Source: Verrucomicrobiia bacterium
GTDB taxonomy: Bacteria > Verrucomicrobiota > Verrucomicrobiia > Opitutales > Cerasicoccaceae
Length of the DNA stretch: 64,000 nt
Assembly: GCA_030432235.1 (NCBI GenBank)
Contig: JAUIHT010000001.1
Coordinates: forward strand, 1,612,001 to 1,676,000
Direction: 5' to 3'
Positions 14,730 through 23,067 of the stretch are shown here, piece after piece. Position numbers and translations under genes: made by a program. The notes beneath the pieces are model-generated. The model did no database searches and had not been told where the DNA came from. It worked only from the letters and a program-made list of their open reading frames with translations. The first letter of the stretch is position 1. Each line of letters begins with the position of its first letter.

Positions 14730-17700
14730 CTAGGCGGAGATGTGCAGGCTGATGACCTCGTAGGGCTGGAAGGCCAGCGTATCGGAGTCGAGCGGCTTGG
14801 ATTGCGCTTCGTCCAGGCGCGTCAGGGCCAGCTTGACCGGCTTGCTGAAGCTGATACGAGCCTTGCCGCGTTGTCCGGCGACCTCGTGCAGGCGCAGAAT
14901 CCAGCCACTGCCCTCGGCGGGTTTTGCCCAGCTCGGGATGAGCGTGTCTCCGCCCTCGATGGATTCCAGCAATGCGGGGACCGCGCTTCCCTGATAAGGC
15001 AGGGCGGGCGTGAAGAGTGTATCGGCCAGCATGGCGGGCTGCCGGTGGCGGGGCAGGCCAATTTCATGGCGTCCGATAGCGAGCTTGATGCTGTGGGCGC
15101 CGATGTCGCTGCAAGGAGTGATGTTCTCCAGGCGCGTCAGGTGGGCCGGCCAGGCATGACCGTGCCCCAGATCGTAGCCGGTGACCTTCGGGCTGCGCAC
15201 CAGGCTGACGCCCACTTGGCCGTCGCGCACGGAGGCGCCGTACTTGGCCTCGGAGATGACAAAGAGGCCTTCGCGCTCGCTGTCGTCGAAGACGGCCAGG
15301 TAACGGTTGAAGGGAACCTCCCACATGGCCTCGGCGGTCATGCTGCCGGCCTGTTGCGGGCGCAGGACGCTGCCATAGGGAATGCCGAAGCGGGCGTTTG
15401 GTGCCGCGTACCGGGTGGGGAAGTGTAGTTTGAGCAGGCTTTCCTCTTCCTGCCAGTCCAGCTCGACGTCGATGTGGACCAGCGGGCTGCCGGCTTTGAG
15501 CAGGAAGGTGACGGACGCGCTGCTTTGCTTGCCGACTTTGCGTGTCACCTTGTAGCCTGCGCGATGGCTGCCTTCGCTAATCGTTTCGATTTCGGCGGGC
15601 GCATTGCAAATCTGGCCGAGCGAAAGCACGTGCCTGTCGATGTCCCAGGACTCGAAGTTGGCGGCGCGGTCCGGATAGAGGTACAGGCTGCCCAGAGGTG
15701 CGGAGAGCGGTACGGAGACGCCTTCCCAATCGAGTTGTTCGATCCAGCCATCTTGGTTCAGGCGGAAGGAAACGAGGCCGTTGTCGACGCTATGCTCAGC
15801 CAGTGTGACCGTACCAGGGTTTTCCACCGGAGTCGCTTTAGAGACCGGCGTGCCTCTGAGTGGAGCCAGCTCGATTGCCTTGCCGTCTTCTGTCCAGTGC
15901 GTGACTGGCACGGCGTGCGGGTTGAAGAGGCAGGCTTCGCCATCCTTGCTCAGGGATGTCGAGGCATCGGCCAGCGCGTTTTGGGCGAGAGCTTCCAACT
16001 CGGGGATGCCTTCCACATAAACATCCCACACGGAACTGCCGGGGATGTAGTCGTGGAATTGCGAAAAGATAAGCCGCTTCCACGCATGGGTGTTTTCCAC
16101 CTTCTGTCCGGTAGCCGCAGCGGCGGCTTCACCGGCTTGCAGGGCGCGCTCAAGGCCCCGGAAAGCAGCTTTGAGATTGCCGTGCGTGGTGTAGGTCCCG
16201 CGATGGTACTCCAAGTAACATTCTCCCTGGTAGACAGGTGCTTTGGCCGCGATTTGATCGAGGCGCTCAAAAAAGGCCTCGGGCTGATCCCAACGCATCG
16301 AGGGCATGCCGGGAAGGTTGCCCAGGCGGCGGGAACGCTCAATCATCTCGTCGGTGGGGCCGCCACCACCATCGCCGTAGCCCATGGGCAGAAGATACTC
16401 GGGGTACAGATCGGCCTGCTGATTGGCGTTCATGGTGGCCTTGATCTGCTCTATCTTCATGTGGTTCACGTAACCGGAATCCTGCGTGACGTGTGAGAGG
16501 ATTTCGGAGCCGTCGTTGCCGCGCCAGATGAAGGTGCTGTAGGGGAAGCGATTGATGGCGTTCCACGTCATCTTCGTGGTGAAGAAGTAATCGACGCCGG
16601 TCTGCTTCATGATCTGCGGCAGGCAGGCGGAGTATCCGAACACGTCCGGCAGCCAGGTCAGGCGTGACTCCTGGCCGCTGATGTTTTTAAATTCTTGCTG
16701 CCCGATGACAAAGCTCCGTGCCAGGGCTTCGCCACAGGCAAAGATGGTGTCGGACTCCACGTACATGGCGCCGGTGGCCTGCCACGCGCCGGTTTGTATC
16801 TTGTCGCGAATGGCTTCGTACAGTCCGGGTTCGCGCTGTGCCACTGCCTCATAACTGGCGGGCTGGGAGTAGGCGAAGCGGTAGTCGTCGTACTCTTCCA
16901 GCAGGCGATTGGCGGTGGCAAAGACATTGACCGCCTTGAGCTCGCCTATGCGCTCAGGCCAAATCCAGACCAGGTCGACGTGGGCATGCCCTGTCAGAAT
17001 ACACTCGGACAGAGGATTCTCCTGCTTCAGTGATTCGTAGCCACGGGCCAGACGGTCCCGCATGGCCTGTGGTCCATCAAGCTCGTAGGCATCGATGGCC
17101 TCGTTCATGATGCGCAGGATCAACCGGTAGGCGGGTGAAAAACTGTCGACGATGGGCAACAGGCCGGCGCCTTCGAGGGCTCGCGGGATTTTTGGATTTT
17201 CCCGGCTGCGCATATCCATCGCCAGATCAAAGAGGCAGCTCAGATCGTGGTAGGCATTCCAGATCACATCGTTACGCTTCGCTAGCCAAGCCCCTTTGAA
17301 AAGGCTTCCCTGCAGCATGCCTTTCGCTTCGTCGTGCCAGATGGCGCTCTGGACGCAGCTGCTTTGCAACCAGACTTCCTTGGCGCCCTTGGGCAGGCGG
17401 CAGTGGCGATGTGCCACATTGAGGCCGAAGTACGCTTCGCCGTCCACGTAGAGGGTGGCTTCACCCTGGTCATGCCAGAAAAACCAAGTGCCTCCATCGG
17501 CGGGGGAGGGTAATTCCACATGGCAGAAACGCTGATCGAACAAGCGTCCCCAACTGGTTCCATCGAGGACCGCCTCCCGGGGCAGTTTTTTCGCTTCAGC
17601 CAAACTCATGTGCTCGGTCTGGGGAGCGGTTGCGGTGACGTTCAGGCTGACCTTGTCGCGCCAGATAGTGTGTTTCAGGCGCTTAAGAGTCGCTTGCGTG

Positions 17701-17741
17701 CGGCCGAGAATTAATTGCGGAAGGGCGTGTTCTGGGAGCAT
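14730..17741 (-). CDS. Alpha-mannosidase, glycoside hydrolase family 38
   Basis: The 1003-residue protein has the full GH38 layout. An N-terminal sandwich-like region contains GGTWFFWHDQGEATLYVDGE. Then comes the Zn-binding start of the catalytic domain, GHAHVDLVWIWP (His254 and Asp256 of HVD), the nucleophile segment RLTWLPDVFGYSACLPQ (Asp366), and further conserved pieces MGYGDGGGGPTDEM and FSQFHDYIPGSSVWDVY. The C-terminal half is beta-rich as in class II mannosidases. No signal peptide is seen, so it is probably cytoplasmic and finishes manno-oligosaccharides imported by the cell. It hydrolyses alpha-mannosidic bonds with retention. A separate palindrome at 17843-17858 lies upstream. The gene is convergent with the PEP-CTERM gene. 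Confidence 0.93.
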   Translation of the reverse strand: MLPEHALPQLILGRTQATLKRLKHTIWRDKVSLNVTATAPQTEHMSLAEAKKLPREAVLDGTSWGRLFDQRFCHVELPSPADGGTWFFWHDQGEATLYVDGEAYFGLNVAHRHCRLPKGAKEVWLQSSCVQSAIWHDEAKGMLQGSLFKGAWLAKRNDVIWNAYHDLSCLFDLAMDMRSRENPKIPRALEGAGLLPIVDSFSPAYRLILRIMNEAIDAYELDGPQAMRDRLARGYESLKQENPLSECILTGHAHVDLVWIWPERIGELKAVNVFATANRLLEEYDDYRFAYSQPASYEAVAQREPGLYEAIRDKIQTGAWQATGAMYVESDTIFACGEALARSFVIGQQEFKNISGQESRLTWLPDVFGYSACLPQIMKQTGVDYFFTTKMTWNAINRFPYSTFIWRGNDGSEILSHVTQDSGYVNHMKIEQIKATMNANQQADLYPEYLLPMGYGDGGGGPTDEMIERSRRLGNLPGMPSMRWDQPEAFFERLDQIAAKAPVYQGECYLEYHRGTYTTHGNLKAAFRGLERALQAGEAAAAATGQKVENTHAWKRLIFSQFHDYIPGSSVWDVYVEGIPELEALAQNALADASTSLSKDGEACLFNPHAVPVTHWTEDGKAIELAPLRGTPVSKATPVENPGTVTLAEHSVDNGLVSFRLNQDGWIEQLDWEGVSVPLSAPLGSLYLYPDRAANFESWDIDRHVLSLGQICNAPAEIETISEGSHRAGYKVTRKVGKQSSASVTFLLKAGSPLVHIDVELDWQEEESLLKLHFPTRYAAPNARFGIPYGSVLRPQQAGSMTAEAMWEVPFNRYLAVFDDSEREGLFVISEAKYGASVRDGQVGVSLVRSPKVTGYDLGHGHAWPAHLTRLENITPCSDIGAHSIKLAIGRHEIGLPRHRQPAMLADTLFTPALPYQGSAVPALLESIEGGDTLIPSWAKPAEGSGWILRLHEVAGQRGKARISFSKPVKLALTRLDEAQSKPLDSDTLAFQPYEVISLHISA

Positions 17742-17842
17742 TTTCGTCTTTTAGGAGGTAGGTTGTCCGGTTTCCAATTGGGAAAAAGAGAATTTGTGAT
17801 CCACTTTAGAAGTGTCGTCCAACAAAATGAGCAGCGGATTAA

Positions 17843-17858
17843 TGCAAAACCTTTTGCA
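17843..17858. promoter_or_regulatory. Palindromic operator candidate upstream of the mannosidase gene
   Basis: TGCAAAAC-CTTTTGCA has 7-bp arms TGCAAAA/TTTTGCA around CC. It lies about 100 bp upstream of the alpha-mannosidase start. It differs from the TTGCAYAAAAKTGCAM sites, so a different repressor of the LacI type may bind it. Confidence 0.5.
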
Positions 17859-17923
17859 GCATGCTGTCCCGTCTCGGGCATTCATGTGGTTTTACACAAC
17901 GTGGGACTCTTTGCCCTTTTCTA

Positions 17924-17975
<52 letters not shown>

Positions 17976-18022
17976 GTAATCCTGAAGCCATGCGTAGTAT
18001 TTATGCTGGATGCAGGAGCATT

Positions 18023-18062
18023 GAAATGCACCGAAATGCACAAAAGACTTGTTTTAGCGTGA
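18023..18062. promoter_or_regulatory. Candidate integrase arm-type sites, left end
   Basis: Two direct copies of GAAATGCAC 1 bp apart (18023-18031 and 18033-18041), followed by TTTTAGCGTGA at 18052-18062. The latter 11-mer occurs again at 27676-27686, 60 bp inside the right att repeat. Repeats at both ends inside the core sites are what arm-type integrase or excisionase sites look like. Confidence 0.4.
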
Positions 18063-18083
18063 ATAACGTGACTGAATGCGCCT

Positions 18084-19268
18084 ATGCCAAGGACCCCGAA
18101 GCTCCCCATAGTCAAGACCGTTTCCGGTAAATGGCGGTATGACCTGCCGCCGAGCATGGCCCAGTCTGGCAGACGCCAGCGCAAAACTTTCGACACAAAA
18201 AAACAGGCTGAGCTTTCTCGACTCAAGGATATGGAGCGCCAAAAGCTACACGGCGTCGAGGGTTTCTCCATTCCGTCGAGCCTGGCGACCCAGGCGGTCA
18301 AGGCCGTGGACATCCTCAAACCCACCGGCGCAACCATCGTAGAGGCGGCAACTGCCTATCTGGAGCACTGGACGCTGGCGAATAGCAGCAAGACCTTTCT
18401 CGAGCTGTGGGCTATCCGTGAAGATGAGCTTACCGGGAAATCCGACAATCACAAAAACACTAATATTGCTCTGGGGCGAAACCTGACACCGATCCTTGGC
18501 GATAAGCTCGTATGCGACATTGGCCATGAGGACATCAGGAAGGCCCTCACAGTGGCTTACCCTACAGCACATGGCTACAATCTCGCCCTACGCAATCTCA
18601 GGCCTGCTTTTGGCCTTGCTGTGCGCGAGGGATGGGCAACCGCAAATCCTTGCGACCGGCTCAAGCCACGTGACACCACCCGTAACGAGATCGCGATCCT
18701 GACGCTGAATCAGTCGCGTAAGGTCATGGCGTCCGCACTCGACTACAGCCAGCGCGGTAATGACTGGCCCGAATACTTGAAAGTGGATGCCACCGGGGCA
18801 ACCGCCGCCCTAGCGCTCATGCTCTTTGCTGGCGTCCGTCCTGCTGAGGTGGCCCGTCTCGATTGGGAAAACGTGAACCTCAATGACGGCACAGTCTTTG
18901 TATCCGCTCAGAAGTCTAAAACTGACCGCAGCCGCTTCTTTGACATGCCGGATACCCTCAAGGCATGGCTGGCTACCGTGCCCGTCACAGAGCGCACAGG
19001 GGCCGTTGTCCCGCTCAACTGGAAAAAGTGCTGGCAGGCCATTAGGCGCGAGGCTGGAATTTCGGATCAACGCGACCAACTACGGAAGACATTTGCGAGC
19101 TGCCATCTGCAAGCCTTCAATGACGTGAAGGCGACCAGGGCGATCATGGGGCATGAGGTGGGAGACGTGCTGTTCACTAATTACCGCGGGCTTGTCTCCA
19201 AAGCAGAGGCATTGAATTTTTGGGAAATCGTTCCAGGCGATAATTTGCGCAGGAAGGTGGCAGGATGA
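18084..19268 (+). CDS. int: Tyrosine-type site-specific integrase
   Basis: A 394-residue tyrosine recombinase. The C-terminal catalytic domain shows Arg252 in LFAGVRPAEVARLDW, Lys in SAQKSKTDRSR, Arg334 in DQLRKTFASCH, His357 in AIMGHEVG and the nucleophile Tyr367 in LFTNYRGL. The first position of the HxxR box is Asp331 rather than His, a substitution in a position known to vary in the family. The N-terminal 200 residues contain a SAM-like core-binding domain (ATAYLEHWTLANSSKT). It is adjacent to the left att repeat and reads into the element, as expected for an integrase recombining at tRNA-Lys. The ATGA overlap with the next gene implies coupling. Confidence 0.93.
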   Translation: MPRTPKLPIVKTVSGKWRYDLPPSMAQSGRRQRKTFDTKKQAELSRLKDMERQKLHGVEGFSIPSSLATQAVKAVDILKPTGATIVEAATAYLEHWTLANSSKTFLELWAIREDELTGKSDNHKNTNIALGRNLTPILGDKLVCDIGHEDIRKALTVAYPTAHGYNLALRNLRPAFGLAVREGWATANPCDRLKPRDTTRNEIAILTLNQSRKVMASALDYSQRGNDWPEYLKVDATGATAALALMLFAGVRPAEVARLDWENVNLNDGTVFVSAQKSKTDRSRFFDMPDTLKAWLATVPVTERTGAVVPLNWKKCWQAIRREAGISDQRDQLRKTFASCHLQAFNDVKATRAIMGHEVGDVLFTNYRGLVSKAEALNFWEIVPGDNLRRKVAG

Positions 19269-19729
19269 GCCGCCTACCTAAAGTCACGCAGTCAGCTCTT
19301 CGCATTGCGGCCTTGTTAGCTGATGGAGATGACAAAGAGGCTGGAAATTTGCTTGCTGAGCTATACCGCAATAATGACTTAGTGGCCATCCGCGATATCC
19401 CCAAAGCAATCGAAGGAATAAAAAAACCAATAGGAAATAAGGCACGAGAAGATTTAGAACTCGAAGTTGCGATGGTGGAGTTTTGTCTAGAATATCCTCC
19501 CAAACGGCTTCAACAATTCTCCGGATATACTAAAGGGCAGCTTGTTGAGGCTGAACTATCGGGACAGCAGATTTTTGAGAGCAAGCCCATCAACTTTGAA
19601 GAATGGCTTTGGCAAAACCGAACTAAATTGGCATCTAGGTTGAATCGTGGCGGTCAAGAATTACGCAAGAGAATTGAGAGGCTGGACACGTTTAGTGCCA
19701 TTTTCAAAGTTTCAATCAGGACGGATTAA
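19265..19729 (+). CDS. Hypothetical protein coupled to the integrase
   Basis: The start ATG overlaps the integrase stop (ATGA). The 154-residue product is helical and charged (DKEAGNLLAELYRNNDLVAI, RGGQELRKRIERLDTF) with no recognised motif. It is AT-richer than the integrase. Tight coupling suggests a role in integration or its control. Confidence 0.6.
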   Translation: MSRLPKVTQSALRIAALLADGDDKEAGNLLAELYRNNDLVAIRDIPKAIEGIKKPIGNKAREDLELEVAMVEFCLEYPPKRLQQFSGYTKGQLVEAELSGQQIFESKPINFEEWLWQNRTKLASRLNRGGQELRKRIERLDTFSAIFKVSIRTD

Positions 19730-19762
19730 GCCGGTTATCCGTCCTTAGACAAATGACTGAAT

Positions 19763-19781
19763 GCTCTCTTTATGAGAGAGC
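19763..19781 (+). promoter_or_regulatory. Hairpin enclosing the ribosome-binding site of the excisionase-like gene
   Basis: GCTCTCT-TTATG-AGAGAGC, perfect 7-bp arms, ends 1 bp before the GTG start at 19782. The AGAGAG arm is the only Shine-Dalgarno-like sequence available, so it would be hidden when the hairpin forms. This suggests translational control, or an operator overlapping the start. Confidence 0.5.
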
Positions 19782-19970
19782 GTGAAAGCGAACCAAACAT
19801 ACTCAACACGCACTGAGTTTGCAGACAGACTAAAGGTTAGTCTTCGCCACCTGGATGACTTAATTGGTGAAGGCGTAGTTCCTGTGATTCGGCTAGGACG
19901 TTCCGTAAGGATCCCCACCGAAGAAGCATTGGAGTGTCTTGATCGCCTAAAGGTCGGAGGTGTCCGGTGA
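19782..19970 (+). CDS. Excisionase-like MerR/HTH_17 DNA-binding protein
   Basis: A 62-residue protein with a GTG start. The sequence TEFADRLKVSLRHLDDLIGE followed by VVPVIRLGRSVRIPTEEALE is the winged-helix pattern of the HTH_17/excisionase family (a helix-turn-helix, then a basic wing and an IP-x-EAL helix). It is too small to be anything but a DNA-binding adaptor. Next to the integrase it is a good candidate for the recombination directionality factor. It ends in a GTGA overlap with the following small gene. Confidence 0.75.
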   Translation: MKANQTYSTRTEFADRLKVSLRHLDDLIGEGVVPVIRLGRSVRIPTEEALECLDRLKVGGVR

Positions 19971-20224
19971 AGCTGCCTAGGGTTTCCGCATCCGGCAGGC
20001 GTAAGATCGAATCGCGCACGGTTGCCGAGCTGTGCCGCTCAAAAGCCGTGAAGGGCGCACGTAGACGGCGAGAACGTCTTTCCGGGCAAGGTCTGGCCAT
20101 TCGTTACAGTGAAGACCATGACCTTACAGGCGTACCACTCCGATGTGATCAGCGCTCCCAATTACGCGTTGCCCAGGAGATCGAATCAGACGGATCGCCG
20201 TGGATAGAGAAGGGTGGTGTGTGA
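19967..20224 (+). CDS. Small basic hypothetical protein
   Basis: An 85-residue Arg/Lys-rich product (RKIESRTVAELCRSKAVKGA, RRRRERLSGQG) whose GTG overlaps the excisionase-like stop (GTGA) and whose stop is directly followed by the next GTG. Coupling on both sides supports expression. No family is recognised; the charge suggests nucleic-acid binding. It could still be a chance ORF in a polycistron. Confidence 0.4.
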   Translation: MKLPRVSASGRRKIESRTVAELCRSKAVKGARRRRERLSGQGLAIRYSEDHDLTGVPLRCDQRSQLRVAQEIESDGSPWIEKGGV

Positions 20225-21199
20225 GTGGATGGAGACTCACACGGTTTTGTACAAGCGCCTAGATCAGGTGGCGCTTTCCCGCCGGGTATTGGTTTGATCG
20301 CAAGTGGGCAACGCGGATCAGGGCATCGGACTTTCTGTTTGTTGTACATTATCGCGCACCGGGTCCAACGCAGCGAACCGAAGAACGGGCTCGAAATTGG
20401 TCAATGCTACATGGGCCGCAGTGAATGCAAAAGCTTTGGCATGGATGAGCAGGAGTTCAGAACCGCCCTAACTCGATTGGAACTCAATGGAACTATAACC
20501 AAGACTTCAACCAAGAAGGGAACCACCATAACCCTGATAGATACTAGCATTTTTGACCCCAACTTTGAAACTCCAACCAAGACTCAAAATAACTCCAACC
20601 GAACTCCAACCACTAATAAAGAAGGAAATAAGGGAAAATGTATAAATAAAGGAAATGAAGGAATGGACGCCCACAAGGTGGGCAGTGGTTTTTCTGTTCA
20701 GGAGCTTAAAGAGTACGATCCGACTACCATACCAGCGCCGTCGCAGCAGGTCGTTCGATTCGTCAAAGACTTCGATGTCGACCACGGGGCGGCTCAACGG
20801 TGGTGGGCATCAAGCCGCTACTACGACTGGGTGATCCCTGGCAAGGATGGTAAGCCTACAAGAATGCGTTCATGGCCGCATGCACTACTGGCATTTGCCG
20901 AAGCTGACAAAGAGCGCAGTACCTCACAAGACAGCCTCAGCAGCGATGAGTTTTGGGCGTGGTTCAAATCCGAGTATGGTGATCGTGACGACGAATGGGC
21001 AGAAGACGTTAACGACGACGCATGGACAGCAGTAGAGGCGTGGATCGATCTTAACCAGCGTAGAGACTGGAAGGTCCTCAATCGCCAAAACGGACAGCTT
21101 GAGCCCTTGCGCGATTACCGAAAGGCATTCGTTGCCTACTATGATGCATGGCACGTGAGTTGGGATGAGGGGACATGGGCGTATGGACAATCTGCATAA
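20225..21199 (+). CDS. Phage-type winged-helix replication protein (replisome-organiser-like)
   Basis: 324 residues from a GTG directly after the previous stop. Residues about 40-110 read as the winged helix common to phage and plasmid replication proteins: FCLLYIIAHRVQRSE, LEIGQCYMG, then the recognition helix region DEQEFRTALTRLELNG and the wing TITKTSTKKGTTITLIDTSI. A low-complexity Asn/Thr linker follows. The C-terminal part (VVRFVKDFDVDHGAAQRWWA, RMRSWPHALLAFAEADKERS) resembles the helical domain that contacts the helicase or loader. It probably initiates replication of the element, possibly with a host helicase, since no helicase gene is visible. Internal AT-rich segments around 20,560-20,660 may hold the origin. 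Confidence 0.65.
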   Translation: MDGDSHGFVQAPRSGGAFPPGIGLIASGQRGSGHRTFCLLYIIAHRVQRSEPKNGLEIGQCYMGRSECKSFGMDEQEFRTALTRLELNGTITKTSTKKGTTITLIDTSIFDPNFETPTKTQNNSNRTPTTNKEGNKGKCINKGNEGMDAHKVGSGFSVQELKEYDPTTIPAPSQQVVRFVKDFDVDHGAAQRWWASSRYYDWVIPGKDGKPTRMRSWPHALLAFAEADKERSTSQDSLSSDEFWAWFKSEYGDRDDEWAEDVNDDAWTAVEAWIDLNQRRDWKVLNRQNGQLEPLRDYRKAFVAYYDAWHVSWDEGTWAYGQSA

Positions 21200-21319
21200 T
21201 TTCCAGACCCCCATGGGGGGTGGGGGCGTTCAAAACCTGTCTCGAAACGCGTTTTATACCGACACCGAATATGAAAAAAATGCGCGTGGTTTTTTTAGGG
21301 GGGGCACCCCCAAGCGACT
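21200..21319. other. Short G-tract-rich gap in the element
   Basis: 120 bp without an ORF. It contains G-runs (CCCCATGGGGGGTGGGGGC at 21211-21229, a GGGGGGGCACCCCC palindrome at about 21299-21312) and an AT-rich ATGAAAAAAAT tract. It may be an origin, promoter or terminator region; nothing specific can be assigned. Confidence 0.3.
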
Positions 21320-21706
21320 ATGAAACAAAATAACAACTACAAGCCAACTCGACGAACGTGCCGAGACGGCAGCGGGCCGAAGCCCTACGAGCTGATCCAT
21401 GACCTGCTCGCGGAGAACGGCATTGAGGAAGCGGCAGCCGCCAGGCTTCACGATCTGATCGAGTTGCATGTCAATGACCAGTCACGCCGGGCAGCCGCAG
21501 AGGCCGTTTTCGCCGTATTGGAGCGGCTGGAGAGGGTCAACTGCACCGGTGCAGCCCTGTCATGGCTTTTGCGTGCTACCCCGGAAACTCAGGAAGAACT
21601 AGCCGAGCGGCTGGGAGCGAGTAAGCAGGCCATTTCGAAACAGATCAACGCACTGAAAATACATTTCGCCGACATGCTTATCGAGGATGGTGAGGCGAAG
21701 GGTTGA
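21320..21706 (+). CDS. Helix-turn-helix protein of the element
   Basis: A 128-residue protein. The C-terminal 35 residues form a helix-turn-helix of the sigma-region-4/MarR-like sort (TQEELAERLGASKQAISKQI, then NALKIHF). The first half is helical (YELIHDLLAENGIEEAAAAR). It overlaps the next gene by TTGA. It could be a transcriptional regulator of the element; a terminase small subunit is less likely because no large subunit follows. Confidence 0.6.
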   Translation: MKQNNNYKPTRRTCRDGSGPKPYELIHDLLAENGIEEAAAARLHDLIELHVNDQSRRAAAEAVFAVLERLERVNCTGAALSWLLRATPETQEELAERLGASKQAISKQINALKIHFADMLIEDGEAKG

Positions 21707-22311
21707 CAGCGCGCGCTATAGGTATGGGAACACCAAATCAAAAATCCATTCGCCAGCTTGAAAAAGAGTTGGAGTCCATTGAAGAGCAGCTCCAGGAGAG
21801 CAACCGTCGTTGGGGGCCGCGTGCCGACCAAAAAGGCGATGCCAAGTATTCGGCGCGGGAGTTTCTGGCAACGGTCGCAGTCGTGGAGGATGCGCGTCAC
21901 CGCCGCGATCAACTCACTGAGAATCTCATCCAGCGCGGCCCGCAAATCCTTGCTCAGCACCGCAAGCCGCATCCAGCCGCGATCACACCTGTTCGGTCTG
22001 GACTTTCCACGCACTGTCAAGACCTGCTACCCGATGCATCTGCTATCGCAGATTTTGAAGCCTTAATAAAAGTCTTCGAAGCCGATCCCGAATGGTGCGC
22101 CTTACGTGACGAAGTAGTTGCACTTTGGGAGCGCCGGGCGTCCCTTGTGGCAGAGCTGGAAACAAAGCGTATGGAGGCACACCGCTTGACCGCCGAAGCC
22201 CGGTTGGCCGAGGAAGCGCACGTAGCCGACGCCGTCCAGAAGGCCAAGGCAAGCCTGCCTGCGAAGGTCCAGGGTATGTTTACGAAGGTCAAGGAACTGA
22301 CGGGGGGTTGA
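21703..22311 (+). CDS. Coiled-coil hypothetical phage-like protein
   Basis: The TTG at 21703 overlaps the previous stop; an ATG at 21724 is the alternative start. The 202-residue product has two long heptad-rich helices (SIRQLEKELESIEEQLQESN and ERRASLVAELETKRMEAHRL) separated by a Pro-rich linker. No catalytic motif is visible. Its position directly before other small genes and the tape-measure gene suggests a structural or scaffolding role. Confidence 0.55.
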   Translation: MTARAIGMGTPNQKSIRQLEKELESIEEQLQESNRRWGPRADQKGDAKYSAREFLATVAVVEDARHRRDQLTENLIQRGPQILAQHRKPHPAAITPVRSGLSTHCQDLLPDASAIADFEALIKVFEADPEWCALRDEVVALWERRASLVAELETKRMEAHRLTAEARLAEEAHVADAVQKAKASLPAKVQGMFTKVKELTGG

Positions 22312-22312
22312 T

Positions 22313-22690
22313 ATGAGCGCCACTTTATCACGCACCGAATACAACAAGCTGCCGCCTCTGGCAAAGGCTACCTTCCATAAAACCGGTGGTAAAATCGTAC
22401 ACACCGGGGCCAACACCACGGCGGCGGCAGTAATTGCTAAACAGCTTATGGACGACAAAGGTCGCACCGGGCGAATCGTGACGCGTCAGGAATTTGACGC
22501 CATGAGCAGCCAGGAAAAATCTGCCTTCTTCGAAGACGGGGGACGCATCGGCGGACCGCATACTATCCGCGAAATTGCCAAGGCTTTCGGTCTTTCCTCT
22601 GCCGTGGCTGACGTTGCGATCTCGGCTTCGATGTCTCCTGAGAATTTCCGAGGATGGGCCGTTGCCCATACGCTCAAGAGTAGTGGTTGA
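22313..22690 (+). CDS. Small phage-like protein with a duplicated motif
   Basis: 125 residues. Two copies of one unit are visible: TEYNKLPPLAKATFHKTGGK (residues 8-27) and QEFDAMSSQEKSAFFEDGGR (59-78), pattern [TQ]E[YF]-x4-S/P-x-x-K-x-x-F-x-x-GG[KR]I. This short unit is common in phage head or tail-region hypothetical proteins. The C-terminal 45 residues are helical. It starts 1 bp after the previous stop. Function unknown. Confidence 0.55.
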   Translation: MSATLSRTEYNKLPPLAKATFHKTGGKIVHTGANTTAAAVIAKQLMDDKGRTGRIVTRQEFDAMSSQEKSAFFEDGGRIGGPHTIREIAKAFGLSSAVADVAISASMSPENFRGWAVAHTLKSSG

Positions 22691-23066
22691 GGAAACGCTA
22701 CCGCCGTTCACATTGGCGGCGGTAGCAATCTATTTTGAGATGTTACGCACCGCGAAATTAACCGTAGATGGTGAGCGGATACCCCTTGTGGTTACTCGCC
22801 GTGTTGAAGTGCTGGCCATCCAAGCGGGAGTATTGGAAGCGGCCTGGCGCTGTGATCTGATCGCGATGCTGACGGTTGCCAAATTGGCCCTGTCCGATGA
22901 GCGCCCGCTCGCTGAATTTGCCGAAGCCATCGACGAAGAGTCCGGCGACATTATCAAGCAAGTTTCGTTGGCTTTAAGAGAACATGCCGCTACGGGCAGA
23001 GCCTTGTATTATCCCGAGCCAACAAAGCGGGAGCAACAGCAAACCCGACCTGACGGACTGAACTAG
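22683..23066 (+). CDS. Hypothetical protein upstream of the tape-measure gene
   Basis: The GTG at 22683 overlaps the end of the previous gene and gives 127 residues; a longer frame from 22575 would sit inside the previous gene and is less likely. The product is mostly helical (PPFTLAAVAIYFEMLRTAKL, VLAIQAGVLEAAWRCDLIAM) and acidic towards the end. In tailed phages the gene just before the tape measure usually encodes a tail assembly chaperone. That is a positional guess; no chaperone motif or slippery frameshift signal is evident. Confidence 0.5.
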   Translation: MVEETLPPFTLAAVAIYFEMLRTAKLTVDGERIPLVVTRRVEVLAIQAGVLEAAWRCDLIAMLTVAKLALSDERPLAEFAEAIDEESGDIIKQVSLALREHAATGRALYYPEPTKREQQQTRPDGLN

Positions 23067-23067
23067 C

